A stretch of DNA of 64,000 nt from Dehalobacter sp. DCA (GTDB lineage: Bacteria > Bacillota > Desulfitobacteriia > Desulfitobacteriales > Syntrophobotulaceae): assembly GCF_000305775.1 (NCBI RefSeq), contig NC_018866.1:1550001-1614000 (forward strand), in the 5' to 3' direction. Within the stretch, counting starts at the first letter, position 1, and each line of letters opens with the position of its first letter. The notes beneath the pieces are model-generated. The model was not told where the DNA came from, ran no database searches, and saw only the letters and a program-made list of their open reading frames with translations. This document shows, one piece after another, positions 1-8,519 of this stretch. The position numbers were made by a program, and so were the translations under genes.

Positions 1-32
1 ATTGTCGTGAAAGGACCAATCGCATTACTCAT
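1..32 (-). CDS. fliE: Flagellar basal-body protein FliE, N-terminal fragment cut by the window edge
   Basis: Only the first ten codons are visible, reading M-S-N-A-I-G-P-F-T-T, with an ATG at the complement of 30-32. It begins 3 nt after the flgC stop and is preceded by the GGGG run of the flgC tail as a possible ribosome site. FliE joins the MS ring to the proximal rod. The call rests mostly on position, because fliE follows flgC in nearly all flagellar operons; ten residues cannot prove it. Confidence 0.55.
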   Translation of the reverse strand, partial: MSNAIGPFTT

Positions 33-35
33 TTT

Positions 36-518
36 TTACCCCTTTCCAATCCCGAGGGCTGTGGAAGCCATCGCTTTACTCGCGTTCAGGGCGGTTACAT
101 TCGCTTCATAAGACCTGTTAGCTGAGATCATATCAACCATTTCCTCTACAAGGGTCACATTAGGATAGCGCACATATCCGACAGGGATCCCATCTTCGGC
201 TGTTTTGGCCGCGTCCGGATTATTCGGATCGTATTCCAGCCTGAACTCATTGTTATCCTGAATAACAGCAGTGACCTGAACTCCTTCGCTTCTTAACTTG
301 GTGCGGGTATCCTTAAATATATCTGCAAAATCTGTTTCAGATGGGCGAGAAGAAAAGACGGCAACTTCGCGCTGATAAGGAATGGGGTTACCGGCCGCAG
401 TTGTTTGTCCTGTATTGGTTGTATTGATATTGGCAATATTATTGGATATCAGATCAAGCCTAAGTTTTTGGGCGGTAAGACCAGAGGCGCTGGTATTCAT
501 ACCGGTAAACAGACCCAT
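36..518 (-). CDS. flgC: Flagellar basal-body rod protein FlgC
   Basis: FlgC is a proximal rod subunit of the flagellar basal body, exported by the flagellar type III apparatus. The 160-residue product has the family N-terminus (GLFTGMNTSASGLTAQ, then LISNNIANINTT) and the C-terminal rod signature with NRSYEANVTALNASKAM. Length is a little above the usual 135-150. The gene lies 7 nt after cheB and 3 nt before a probable fliE, so translation is likely coupled. The usual upstream partner flgB is not present; cheB occupies its place. Family assignment is secure. Confidence 0.95.
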   Translation of the reverse strand: MGLFTGMNTSASGLTAQKLRLDLISNNIANINTTNTGQTTAAGNPIPYQREVAVFSSRPSETDFADIFKDTRTKLRSEGVQVTAVIQDNNEFRLEYDPNNPDAAKTAEDGIPVGYVRYPNVTLVEEMVDMISANRSYEANVTALNASKAMASTALGIGKG

Positions 519-525
519 GTTTTTA

Positions 526-1593
526 CTACCTCCTTTTCACACACTCTATCATTGTATTCCCGATATCAGGAAGCATTTCGATTCTGTCGGCCAATTTCGC
601 TTCAATAATGGAGCGGGGCATACCGTAGACAATGCAGGTCTTTTCAGATTCGGCAATTGCATAAGCCCCTTTGGCCTTCAAGGCTTTCATGCCTGCCAGA
701 CCATCGTTCCCCATCCCTGTCATCACGACACCCAGCACACCGGCTCCGGCTTCTTTCGCCAGAGACAGAAACATTACATCGACAGAGGGCTTGTAAAGTG
801 TGGCAATCGGCGATTCCGCGGTGACATTCGCGGTAAGCCCGCTGCTGTTTCTTGCCACCTGGAACTGTTTCCCGGCCTGTCCGATATAAACGGTACCTGC
901 TTTCAGCAGCTCGCCGTGCTCAACTTCCTTCACTGTAACCTCACAGATACTGTTCAGCCTGGAAGCCAGGGAGGAGGTAAATCCAGCCGGCATATGCTGG
1001 GCGACAATTACGGGGACCGGAAAATTTTTGGGCAGTTTGCTCAGAACATTCTGCAGGGCGCTTGGTCCGCCCGTCGAAGTACCAATTGCAACAACTTCTA
1101 TTTTGCGGCCAATTGGCTGTATTTGCTGTTTGACAAGCGTTGGCGCAGACCCCAGGCTTTTTTTGTTCAAACGGGTAGGATCTACCCCGGCGACACTCTT
1201 TATTTTCAAAACAATCTCTTCAGCCAGGGCCGAGAGATCATCTCCTTCTTTGCCCGAGGGTTTCGCGACAACATCAATAGCGCCAAGGTCAAAAGCTTTC
1301 ATCGTCATCTTAGTGCCGTCAGTTGTTACGGAACTTAACACAATGACCGGCGTCGGCTGCCAGCGCATAATCTCTTCCAGGGCTTCCAAGCCGTTCATCA
1401 CCGGCATCTCAACATCCATGGTCACGACATCCGGTTTTAGGGCCTGAAGCTTTAATATTCCTTCTTTCCCGTCCTGTGCAGTAGCCACTACTTGAATAGC
1501 CGGATCACTGCTCAGAATTTTTTTCAGGGACATCCTGATGAAAGGTGAATCATCAACAATCAGGAGCTTGACCGGCTTAAGCAATTTGTTCAT
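526..1593 (-). CDS. cheB: Chemotaxis protein-glutamate methylesterase/deamidase CheB
   Basis: CheB removes methyl groups from, and deamidates, chemoreceptor glutamyl side chains when its receiver domain is phosphorylated by CheA. The N-terminal receiver domain (about residues 8-125) shows the acidic pair D15/D16, phospho-acceptor D60 in VVTMDVEMP and K111. The C-terminal esterase domain (about 165-350) has the Ser-His-Asp triad as S173 in GTSTGG, H200 in AQHMPAGF and D297 in MTGMGNDG. At 355 residues it is full length. Its start overlaps the cheW stop by 17 nt, so the two are translationally coupled in a cheA-cheW-cheB-flgC unit. Confidence 0.97.
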   Translation of the reverse strand: MNKLLKPVKLLIVDDSPFIRMSLKKILSSDPAIQVVATAQDGKEGILKLQALKPDVVTMDVEMPVMNGLEALEEIMRWQPTPVIVLSSVTTDGTKMTMKAFDLGAIDVVAKPSGKEGDDLSALAEEIVLKIKSVAGVDPTRLNKKSLGSAPTLVKQQIQPIGRKIEVVAIGTSTGGPSALQNVLSKLPKNFPVPVIVAQHMPAGFTSSLASRLNSICEVTVKEVEHGELLKAGTVYIGQAGKQFQVARNSSGLTANVTAESPIATLYKPSVDVMFLSLAKEAGAGVLGVVMTGMGNDGLAGMKALKAKGAYAIAESEKTCIVYGMPRSIIEAKLADRIEMLPDIGNTMIECVKRR

Positions 1594-2023
1594 TCACGCC
1601 ATCTCCACCCATAAGTTGATCCAGCTTCAGGAGGATGAGCAGTCTTTCACCTATCTTGCCAACTCCGCGGATGTAATTTGAATCCATGCCAAGTGCAATC
1701 GGCGGGGGTGGTTCTATTGCTTCGCTGTCCAACCACAGCACTTCTGTCACGCTGTCAACCATAACGCCAAACACCCTGCTGTCGATTTGCAGAACAACGA
1801 TCCTGCTTAAATCGGTTTCTTCCCTAGGGGGCATACCGAAGCGGGACCTGAGATTAACAATCGGGATGACGTTCCCGCGCAGGTTGATGACACCCTCAAT
1901 ATAGCTGCGGGCCTTCGGCACCCTGGTAACAGGAGGGATCCGGATAATTTCCTGGACTTTCATAATATCGACTCCAAATTCCTCCGAACCTAACGAAAAA
2001 GTAACCATTTGTTCTTCAGCCAT
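1577..2023 (-). CDS. cheW: Chemotaxis coupling protein CheW
   Basis: CheW bridges chemoreceptors to the CheA kinase in the polar signalling array. The protein is a single CheW domain (VTFSLGSEEFGVDIMKVQEII near the start, then VINLRGNVIPIVNL and a VDSVTEVLWL segment), about 148 residues. I chose the ATG at the complement of 2021-2023 because an AAAGGTGG ribosome site sits 11 nt upstream; the longer GTG start at 2038 would lie inside that site. It follows cheA by about 20 nt and overlaps cheB. Confidence 0.95.
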   Translation of the reverse strand: MAEEQMVTFSLGSEEFGVDIMKVQEIIRIPPVTRVPKARSYIEGVINLRGNVIPIVNLRSRFGMPPREETDLSRIVVLQIDSRVFGVMVDSVTEVLWLDSEAIEPPPPIALGMDSNYIRGVGKIGERLLILLKLDQLMGGDGVNEQIA

Positions 2024-2043
2024 GTATTTGAGTACCACCTTTC

Positions 2044-4164
2044 TTAGCGCTTGATCAAAATATCCTGAAGAAGTGATCCGATGTCCAAAATCAATGTTAC
2101 TTTGCCATCTCCGAGAATCGTCGCCCCTGCAATCCCTGGCAAACCGTTCAGATAATCTCCTAGAGACTTGATGACAACCTCCTGCTGGCCCTGTAGTTCA
2201 TCGACAATAATTCCTACGGTTTTATCGCCCAAGCCAACCACAACGACATAAACTTCCTCATTTATGGTTTCACTTTCGGGCAAATCAAATTTCTGTTTCA
2301 AGGAAATCAACGGCAGGGTATTCCCTCTGAGCTGAACCATCGGCAGGCTTCCGACACTCTTGATATCACGCTTGTTGACAAGCAGCGTCTCAACAACAGA
2401 AGACAACGGCACTGCATAAGTCTCTTTACCTACTTCAACGAGCAGCGCCTGAATAATCGCCAGCGTCAGTGGCAGCCGGATTATCATCGACGTTCCAACG
2501 CCTTTGCTTGTCTTTATATCAATGATGCCGCCCAAATTCGTTATGGCTTTTTTCACAACGTCCATGCCAACCCCGCGCCCGGAAATATCCGTCACTTGAT
2601 CGGCCGTGCTGAATCCCGGCAGAAAAATGAGATTGGCTATATCGCTCTCGGATAGACCCTCCCTTTCACTGACGAGGCCCTTTTCCAAGGCTTTTTTGTA
2701 AATCTTGTCAATGTTAAGTCCGGAACCGTCATCCGAAACGATGATCGCAATATGGTTTCCTTCATGGTAGGCATCGAGCGTAATTGTTCCTACTCCAGGT
2801 TTCCCGACTGTGAGTCTTTCTTCCGGTGCTTCTATGCCGTGGTCAACCGAGTTGCGGATAATATGCGTCAACGGGTCACCGATCATTTCGATGACGGTCT
2901 TGTCCAGCTCTGTTTCTTCGCCGTGAATAACAAGTTCAATCCTTTTCCCGGTCTTCCGGCAGAAATCCCGGACGAGACGCGGATAACGGCTGAATACCGT
3001 GCCAATCGGCACCATACGCAGCCTCATGACACTTTCCTGAAGATCATTCATCAGACGCCCGAGGTAGACATTTGCTTCATTAAGGCTTGCAACAAGCGGA
3101 TCAGACTGGTTTTCCGTCTGCAGGTCCTGGCCGATCTTCACCAGTCTGGTTCTGGTAATTACCATTTCTCCAACAAGATTAATCAGATTATCCATTCTGG
3201 CTGTGTCCACACGGATCGTATGCACCTGATTAATATCTTTCTGGGGCTGTCCATTCGTGTTCTGCTCAGCAGGCTGATTCGCTTGTTTAGAACGGCCCAT
3301 TTGAACGGGTTCTTCAACGTTCTTCTCTGTCCGGACAGGATTTGCCTCTTCAGCCTGAACGGTTAACCCGATCTCCGGAGCATCTGTTTCCGGCAATGCG
3401 TAATTCGTGACTTGGGCGTCGTAAATTTCGGATACTTCAAGGATGTCCGCCCGAATGTCTTCCTGCGATTCATTGGTCACAAACAAAATATTGAACTCCA
3501 GCGCTTCACAAACTTCAAGCTCATCAATCGAGGGAATGATCTTCACGACATTGCCGAGCAGCTCAAGCCTTTGAATAACCATAACCGCCCTTACTGCCTT
3601 CATCATGGTATTCGGTTCAAGCACCACGTTAAGCCAATAAACTGACTTACTTGTAAATGCTGCTTCACTGACCGTCCCAGTTTCCTCCGGTGACAGGGCA
3701 AAGTCAATCCCGGGCTTTTCTTCCTGTTCTTCCACCTGATTTTTCCCGGCAAACGGCTTACTTTTTTGCGCCAGAGCTCCGGTCTCGGTGATGGTCCTCA
3801 TCTGAGAGGTCAGATCACCATAATCGACTGAAATATCTGAACGTTGCTCGACCTGCGCCAACATCATTTTTACTTTATCAGTTACCGCCAGCAGCACATC
3901 GATGATCTCGTTAGTGACCAGCATCTTTCCCTGTCTCAATTTATCGAGCAGGTCTTCTGCGGCATGTGTTAATTCAACGATCGGAGTAAATCCCATGGTT
4001 CCCGAGGCGCCTTTTAAGCTATGCGCACTTCTGAAAAGATCATTAACCAGTGAAATATTTTCACCGTCTCTTTCCAACTGCAAAAGACCAGAGCCAAGCT
4101 TTTCAACCTGCTCCTGTGAATCAAGCAAGTAGAACTCCAGAAAGTCATCGAGGTCTATTCCCAT
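2044..4164 (-). CDS. cheA: Chemotaxis histidine kinase CheA
   Basis: CheA autophosphorylates on a His in its Hpt domain and passes phosphate to CheY and CheB. Domains in order: Hpt (about 1-105, phospho-His at residue 48 in RSAHSLKGASG), a P2-like regulator-docking segment (about 175-265), dimerisation helices (from HTIRVDTARMDNLINLVGEM), the HATPase domain (N box HIIRNSVDHGIE, then DDGSG and GRGVGMDVVKK) and a C-terminal CheW-like domain. The start is uncertain: ATG at 4164 fits the Hpt boundary and has a GCGAG site, TTG at 4185 follows a strong GGGGGGAG, and ATG at 4209 gives 721 residues but lacks a clear site. First gene of the cheA-cheW-cheB-flgC-fliE unit. Confidence 0.95.
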   Translation of the reverse strand: MGIDLDDFLEFYLLDSQEQVEKLGSGLLQLERDGENISLVNDLFRSAHSLKGASGTMGFTPIVELTHAAEDLLDKLRQGKMLVTNEIIDVLLAVTDKVKMMLAQVEQRSDISVDYGDLTSQMRTITETGALAQKSKPFAGKNQVEEQEEKPGIDFALSPEETGTVSEAAFTSKSVYWLNVVLEPNTMMKAVRAVMVIQRLELLGNVVKIIPSIDELEVCEALEFNILFVTNESQEDIRADILEVSEIYDAQVTNYALPETDAPEIGLTVQAEEANPVRTEKNVEEPVQMGRSKQANQPAEQNTNGQPQKDINQVHTIRVDTARMDNLINLVGEMVITRTRLVKIGQDLQTENQSDPLVASLNEANVYLGRLMNDLQESVMRLRMVPIGTVFSRYPRLVRDFCRKTGKRIELVIHGEETELDKTVIEMIGDPLTHIIRNSVDHGIEAPEERLTVGKPGVGTITLDAYHEGNHIAIIVSDDGSGLNIDKIYKKALEKGLVSEREGLSESDIANLIFLPGFSTADQVTDISGRGVGMDVVKKAITNLGGIIDIKTSKGVGTSMIIRLPLTLAIIQALLVEVGKETYAVPLSSVVETLLVNKRDIKSVGSLPMVQLRGNTLPLISLKQKFDLPESETINEEVYVVVVGLGDKTVGIIVDELQGQQEVVIKSLGDYLNGLPGIAGATILGDGKVTLILDIGSLLQDILIKR

Positions 4165-4209
4165 ATTCTTCTCGCCTTGGCTCAATTTTCTCCCCCCCTT
4201 TGTCATCAT

Positions 4210-4453
4210 TGTTGTTCCGACAAGTTCTTCATATAATTGTTTAAAGAAAACTGAAAATTTTATAATTAACCTAAATTACAAAGTTCGCCGTTTCTTGTTA
4301 AAATCCTCCAAATAGTCTAGATAATATGCAATTTTTCTGCAGCATTGTCGAAATTTATAGTTCATTTTATTTTAAATTAAATCGTAAAATTTTCAACGCC
4401 TGAAATATAATAGTTAATAACTTACAAACAACTTACAAACATTGGGTTTTTCC
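4210..4453. other. AT-rich intergenic spacer upstream of cheA
   Basis: About 240 nt of AT-rich non-coding DNA. It should carry the promoter of the che unit (minus strand), but I find no convincing sigma-A pair or sigma-28 match. A TTTTCA hexamer and a TATATG hexamer on the minus strand near 4230-4260 are weak candidates only. No tRNA or structured RNA was recognised. Confidence 0.4.
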
Positions 4454-4480
4454 AAAAAAAAATCCCTTGCGCAGGATTTT
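4454..4480 (-). terminator. Rho-independent terminator after the fliD-fliS-FliT-like unit or shared spacer
   Basis: On the minus strand a perfect 7-bp stem AAAATCC/GGATTTT encloses a short loop and runs into a tract of at least seven T (plus-strand A run 4454-4462). It lies about 25 nt after the stop of the FliT-like gene at 4506, so it closes that transcript and separates it from cheA. Confidence 0.8.
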
Positions 4481-4505
4481 CTTTTGGGACTATTTTATTG
4501 GAGAA

Positions 4506-5069
4506 CTATTTCGATTTGTCAATAAACCTTGGTTCACGAGACACCGGGCTGCCATAGGCAAATTTCATTTTTTTTACCCCTCTGATACGGAAAAGCTCTA
4601 TTTTTACAGATTCTAATTCTGTCTGGATTTTAGGTATGATCTGCTGATCTATCTCCCGGATCTTATCCAAGGAGATTCTCAGCGCGTCATGAACCTCACA
4701 GAACTGACGATATTCAGCATCACTCAGATAAGACTTCAGCAGCTCATTGCGAAATTGCAAAACGCCGATGGCCTGACAAAGTTCATTTTTCAGCTGTGAT
4801 GTCTTATCAATATTCGATTTGAAGCCGACAAACGTCTGTGCCCTGGTTTCCGAAAACTTCTGAAGCAGCGCGTCAAATATTTCTTCCTGATCGGTAAGTA
4901 CAAGAGCGTCCGCTGTTTCCGGATGGGAAAGGGTTTTTTTATCCTGCTTGCTTGTCTGGTAATCATCCAACACTTTATTATATTCCGTTAAAACCGCCAG
5001 GTGCTGTTCACACTGCGGAAGAAGACGCTGATAGATTTCCAGTAAGGCTCTGATCGTTTTTTTCGGCAT
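4506..5069 (-). CDS. FliT-like coiled-coil flagellar protein, function unproven
   Basis: A 187-residue, charged, helix-rich protein with no signal peptide or membrane segment. Long heptad-like stretches (for example LTDQEEIFDALLQKF, and LRISLDKIREIDQQI) suggest coiled coil. Its start overlaps the fliS stop by one base, so it is coupled to fliS. In Firmicutes the third gene of a fliD-fliS-x unit is usually fliT, a small export chaperone; this protein is longer than typical FliT (about 110-120) and no diagnostic motif is visible. Chaperone function is inferred from position. Confidence 0.6.
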   Translation of the reverse strand: MPKKTIRALLEIYQRLLPQCEQHLAVLTEYNKVLDDYQTSKQDKKTLSHPETADALVLTDQEEIFDALLQKFSETRAQTFVGFKSNIDKTSQLKNELCQAIGVLQFRNELLKSYLSDAEYRQFCEVHDALRISLDKIREIDQQIIPKIQTELESVKIELFRIRGVKKMKFAYGSPVSREPRFIDKSK

Positions 5070-5479
5070 TATTTTGCCCCCAAACGGCTGATCCTAGCTG
5101 CTTCGATCCAGACATCCCTGAATGCTTCAAAAAAATCAAGCACGGGCGGCAGAAAGCTTGGATCCTTTTTGACATTCGCCTTGATCGTTTCCATGTAGTA
5201 AAACCGATAGAGCTCACGCAGATTCTGCGCGATTTCGCCGCCATTCTCCATATCCAGGGTCCTGTCCAACTCGCTGATAATATCCTGAACCCGCAGGAGA
5301 TTATTATGAATCTCTTCCAGCTTTTTTTCCTCAAAGGCTTTCTCCGTCTGATGCAAAAGCAGAATCACCTTCGAATAAAGCATTGTTATAAGCTTTTCGG
5401 GGGAGGAAGTCTCGACTGACGCCTGCTTGTACGCAGTCTGAGAATTTTGATAGGCATTTTGTTGTAACGCTGTATTCAT
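5069..5479 (-). CDS. fliS: Flagellin export chaperone FliS
   Basis: FliS binds the C-terminus of newly made flagellin in the cytoplasm and keeps it unfolded until secretion. The sequence has the family features: an N-terminal AYQNSQTAYKQASVETSSPEKLITMLY segment (split here as AYQNSQTAYKQ and SPEKLITMLY), a central LDRTLDMENGGEIAQNLRELY helix region and FYYMETIKAN near residue 95. The ATG at 5479 was chosen over a longer start at 5497 because AGGAGG lies 7 nt before it. Length about 136 residues, as expected. Lies between fliD and the FliT-like gene. Confidence 0.93.
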   Translation of the reverse strand: MNTALQQNAYQNSQTAYKQASVETSSPEKLITMLYSKVILLLHQTEKAFEEKKLEEIHNNLLRVQDIISELDRTLDMENGGEIAQNLRELYRFYYMETIKANVKKDPSFLPPVLDFFEAFRDVWIEAARISRLGAK

Positions 5480-5572
5480 TGCCCAGCCTCCTGACATAAA
5501 TTAAACCAGTATTAAGTAACCTGTATAAATGAACCTGCATATTTTGAGTCGTGCCTTGGTTTGATGATACTC

Positions 5573-7033
5573 TTAGCTTTTTGAGTCGGAGCTGGAACTG
5601 GAACTGCTCATCGAACTAAGCAGGGAGGTCATATAGGTGCTCTCCGAACTCAACGCTGAGAGTTGTGCTTCCAGCTTTGAATATTGGTTTGTAATCCTCT
5701 CCGTGTAGGCATCAATTTTTCCCTGAAAGTCTTTCATTCTGCTCTTCAGGTCACTAATCTGACTGGCATAACCATCTTCTGTCTGGTCAAGAGACCCGCC
5801 ATACTTCACCATCGGATCCAGATACTCTTCCAAAATGTTGGCCAGACCCTGGGCCTGCGTTGTTTCGGTTGTTTCTGTGACTGGGGTCACCCCGCCGGCT
5901 GCTGCGCCGAACAAATTGGCTACATCGTCAGCATCTTTTTTCAGCGCTTCTGCAAAGGCCTCCGTATCAAATTCCAGCAAAGCACTTTTGCCAAAATCAT
6001 TGGACGAAGTATCAATACCAACATCCGACAGAAGACTAAACTTACCGCCCATACTCCCCATCGAATCAGCCAAAAGGGTTCTGAGCCTGGTTTGAATACT
6101 CTGAACCGTCGGATCCCCAAATAAGACACCTTTCGTGTTAGCCTCTTCATCATAGGCTAAATCCGTTTCTATTAACGTTTGCAGGGAATTATACTGGTCC
6201 ACAAATGCCTGAACAGCATCCTGAGCATCTGTATAATCCGCCGCAACTGTTACATTGACCGTGGTTCCGACAGCTTCTTTATTCAGGTTCAGAGTGAGCC
6301 CGTCAATCGCCGTAGTAACAGTATTCGACGAACTGGTGATATTCGTGATCCCGTTGATGGTCAGCTGTGCATCCTGAGCCTGCTGAACTACATTCAGCGT
6401 TCCGGTAGCAGCCGGTTTGACCCCTAGAAAGTCAAGCACGGTTCCCGAAGTATCCGTAAAATCAGCAGCATATTCTGTTCCGGTTTTGGACGATACCAGT
6501 GCGAGCTGATAGCCTCCGTTGACTTTAATGACCGAAGCGTTCACGCCTGCTCCGGCATTATTGATGGAAGTGGCAATATCCTGAAGGCTTGCGCCGTCCG
6601 CTACAGAGATATCCGCCGTTGTACTCCCGACACTGATTTGAAATGTCCCCGCCGTAAGTCCGGCAAGCGACGTAGAGGCGCTTGCGACACTCTGGACAGC
6701 ACTAGCAGCCGTCTGTGCTTTGGCCAGCTGGATCACTTCAACCGCATAAACGCCCTTCAGCGTCGAAGAGCCACTGGAAGCTGTCAGGATGGTTTCATTG
6801 CTCGATACCGCAGAAGTCCCTGTCCAAGTTGAAGACTTTTTCAAATCAGCCAGGGTATTTTCCAGCGCTGACAACCGCGTATTGATATCCTGCCAGGCAT
6901 ATTTTTCTTCCTGAAGACTGCTCAGGCTGTTTTGCATCGTTGTCAGCGGTTTGCTGTAGTTGCTGATTAATGCTTCGGTGATCCCGCTGAAATCATATCC
7001 GGATATTCCGGAAAGTGATAAACTCGATGTCAT
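5573..7033 (-). CDS. fliD: Flagellar filament cap / hook-associated protein 2, FliD
   Basis: FliD forms the pentameric cap at the filament tip and guides flagellin polymerisation. The 486-residue product shows FliD N-terminal features (SGISGYDFSGITEALI, then a coiled region with ARL-type spacing around SRLSALENTLADL), central GGYQLALVSSKTGTEY, the repeat-like D2-D3 region and a C-terminal coiled coil ending in a Ser-rich tail. The last ten residues are almost all Ser. AAGGGGA lies 9 nt before the ATG. It follows flaG by about 17 nt and precedes fliS. Confidence 0.95.
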   Translation of the reverse strand: MTSSLSLSGISGYDFSGITEALISNYSKPLTTMQNSLSSLQEEKYAWQDINTRLSALENTLADLKKSSTWTGTSAVSSNETILTASSGSSTLKGVYAVEVIQLAKAQTAASAVQSVASASTSLAGLTAGTFQISVGSTTADISVADGASLQDIATSINNAGAGVNASVIKVNGGYQLALVSSKTGTEYAADFTDTSGTVLDFLGVKPAATGTLNVVQQAQDAQLTINGITNITSSSNTVTTAIDGLTLNLNKEAVGTTVNVTVAADYTDAQDAVQAFVDQYNSLQTLIETDLAYDEEANTKGVLFGDPTVQSIQTRLRTLLADSMGSMGGKFSLLSDVGIDTSSNDFGKSALLEFDTEAFAEALKKDADDVANLFGAAAGGVTPVTETTETTQAQGLANILEEYLDPMVKYGGSLDQTEDGYASQISDLKSRMKDFQGKIDAYTERITNQYSKLEAQLSALSSESTYMTSLLSSMSSSSSSSDSKS

Positions 7034-7050
7034 GATGGTATCCCCTTTCC

Positions 7051-7422
7051 CTAGGCTTTTTCATCCACCAGTAAGCCTACCGAATCCTGAACGGATTCAA
7101 GCATTTCGACAACTCTGGCCGGCGGGATTTCACTCAGGATCTCGCCGCTTTCCTGATCAATGATCTTAACGACAATCCTGTCGGATTTTTCGGCGACTTC
7201 AAATTGCAGCTTTTTATTAAAAAGCCCCATCAGCCGGTTCATTTTTTCCGCAGCCTGTTCGACTTGCTCCCTCGGAAGTTCTTCCCTGGCCGAAGCAGCA
7301 TTGTCTTTCTGATCGACTACCAGACGGGGTGCCTCATTTTTCCCCTGCTCAAGTTTCTGGCCAGGAAAAGTATCCTGCGGCATTACCGGATTCAGGTTAG
7401 TTGGCTGGACAGCGCTAACCAT
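7051..7422 (-). CDS. flaG: FlaG family protein
   Basis: FlaG-like proteins affect filament length; mechanism is not settled. The C-terminal half has the family core: LQFEVAEKSDRIVVKIIDQ, SGEILSEIPP and VVEMLESVQDSVGLLVDEKA. The N-terminal half is low-conservation linker. The ATG at 7422 (M-V-S-A-V) has GAGGAGG 8 nt upstream and replaces a longer start at 7461. About 123 residues, normal for the family. First gene of flaG-fliD-fliS-FliT-like, just downstream of the flagellins. Confidence 0.9.
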   Translation of the reverse strand: MVSAVQPTNLNPVMPQDTFPGQKLEQGKNEAPRLVVDQKDNAASAREELPREQVEQAAEKMNRLMGLFNKKLQFEVAEKSDRIVVKIIDQESGEILSEIPPARVVEMLESVQDSVGLLVDEKA

Positions 7423-7540
7423 CTTTAATTCCTCCTCATAATGGATTTTTCTAGTATGCAAAAACGAACAATATAGCTGTGCTTATGTTAAATCGCAAAT
7501 GATATTATATGCTTAGTTACGATGCGTTTTCTTTTGGAAG

Positions 7541-7572
7541 AAGAGCTGACCGAGATGACCCGGCCAGCTCTT
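7541..7572 (-). terminator. Hairpin terminator after the flagellin genes
   Basis: A strong stem AAGAGCTG.CCG / CGG.CAGCTCTT with an eight-base loop lies about 30 nt past the stop of the promoter-distal flagellin. Downstream on the minus strand is CTTCTTCC then TTTTC, a poor T tract, so it may attenuate and protect the 3' end rather than stop completely. Confidence 0.65.
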
Positions 7573-7603
7573 TATTTATGCCGGCTATTTAGAAAACGAA
7601 TCT

Positions 7604-8422
7604 TTAGGACAATAATTTAAGAACGTTCTGCGGAACCTGATTGGCCTGAGCCAGCATCGCAACACCAGCCTGGCTGATAATCTGATTCTTGGTGAAGTCC
7701 GACATTTCAGCAGCCATGTCGACGTCTTTAATGGTCGATCTGGCAGATGACAGGTTCTCAGAAGCAACACTCAAGTTGGCAATGGTATGCTCAAGTCTGT
7801 TCTGGTTCGCACCAAGTTTGGCACGTTCGTCGGAAACTGACTTGATTGCAGTATCGATGGTTGTAATCGCTGCTGCGGCACCAGTCTGCGTGGTCAACGT
7901 AATGGCACCCGTACCAACGCCCAATGAAGTGGCATTCATCTGGCCAAGTGTAACAGCCAGCGTCTGTCCATTGTTCGCGCCGATCTGGAACGTGAAGGAA
8001 TTGCTTGCAGTGTTCAGCAGGTTCTGTCCGTTGAACTGGGTCCTATTGGAAATATCCGTTATTTCTGTCTGCAGCTGAGTGATTTCAAGAGCGATTTCAG
8101 TACGGTCAGCGGACGTATTGGTATCGGTGGCTGCCTGAACAGCAAGGGTTCTCATTCTTTGGAGAATGCTGTGGGTTTCAGTTAAAGCACCTTCTGCGGT
8201 CTGAATCAGCGTAATGGCGCTTTCAGCGTTGTCAACAGCCTGGTTTAAGCCGTTGATCTGGCTGGTCATCTTTTCGCTGATGGCCAGACCTGCAGCATCG
8301 TCAGCTGCTTTGTTGATGCGGTAGCCGCTGGACAGTTTCTCCAAGGAACTCTGCATGGCTTTGTTGGTTGTGTTAAGGCTTCTTTGAGCACTCAGGCTCG
8401 ATAAATTGGTGTTGACTATCAT
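7604..8422 (-). CDS. fliC: Flagellin (promoter-distal copy)
   Basis: Major filament subunit. The 272-residue protein has the flagellin N-terminal D0/D1 block (MIVNTNLSSLSAQRSLN, SSGYRINKAADDAAGLAIS, then QTAEGALTE) and the C-terminal block ending in VLKLLS. It lacks large D2/D3 domains, giving the short flagellin type. The ATG at 8422 has GGAGGG 6-7 nt upstream. It is almost identical to the copy at 8520-9338 in the first 130 residues and differs mainly at residues 150-190 (SNNGQTLAVTLG here against NCGQTLNVALG). Exposed Ser/Thr in that region are potential O-glycan sites. Confidence 0.97.
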   Translation of the reverse strand: MIVNTNLSSLSAQRSLNTTNKAMQSSLEKLSSGYRINKAADDAAGLAISEKMTSQINGLNQAVDNAESAITLIQTAEGALTETHSILQRMRTLAVQAATDTNTSADRTEIALEITQLQTEITDISNRTQFNGQNLLNTASNSFTFQIGANNGQTLAVTLGQMNATSLGVGTGAITLTTQTGAAAAITTIDTAIKSVSDERAKLGANQNRLEHTIANLSVASENLSSARSTIKDVDMAAEMSDFTKNQIISQAGVAMLAQANQVPQNVLKLLS

Positions 8423-8428
8423 TGTTTT

Positions 8429-8462
8429 CCCTCCATGAATTATGATTTCTCGCATCCTTGCG
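8429..8462 (-). promoter_or_regulatory. CsrA-type leader of the promoter-distal flagellin
   Basis: In the mRNA sense the leader reads CGCA-AGGA-TGCG (8451-8462), a 4-bp stem presenting GGA in the loop, followed about 17 nt later by ATGGAGGG, the ribosome site itself (8429-8436). Two GGA sites, one in a small hairpin and one on the Shine-Dalgarno, match the known hag leader recognised by CsrA in Bacillus subtilis. csrA and fliW are present at 30957-31669. CsrA binding here is inferred from this pattern. Confidence 0.7.
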
Positions 8463-8519
8463 ATTTCCATTATTTTGTTTTTAGCTAAAACTCAGAGAAA
8501 TTCGTCTCATACATTAGAA

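Noticed and set aside
382-1338. Long plus-strand open frame of 318 codons over cheB and flgC
   Set aside because: It is antisense to two clear genes, has no motif and reads as low-complexity; a shadow of codon bias.
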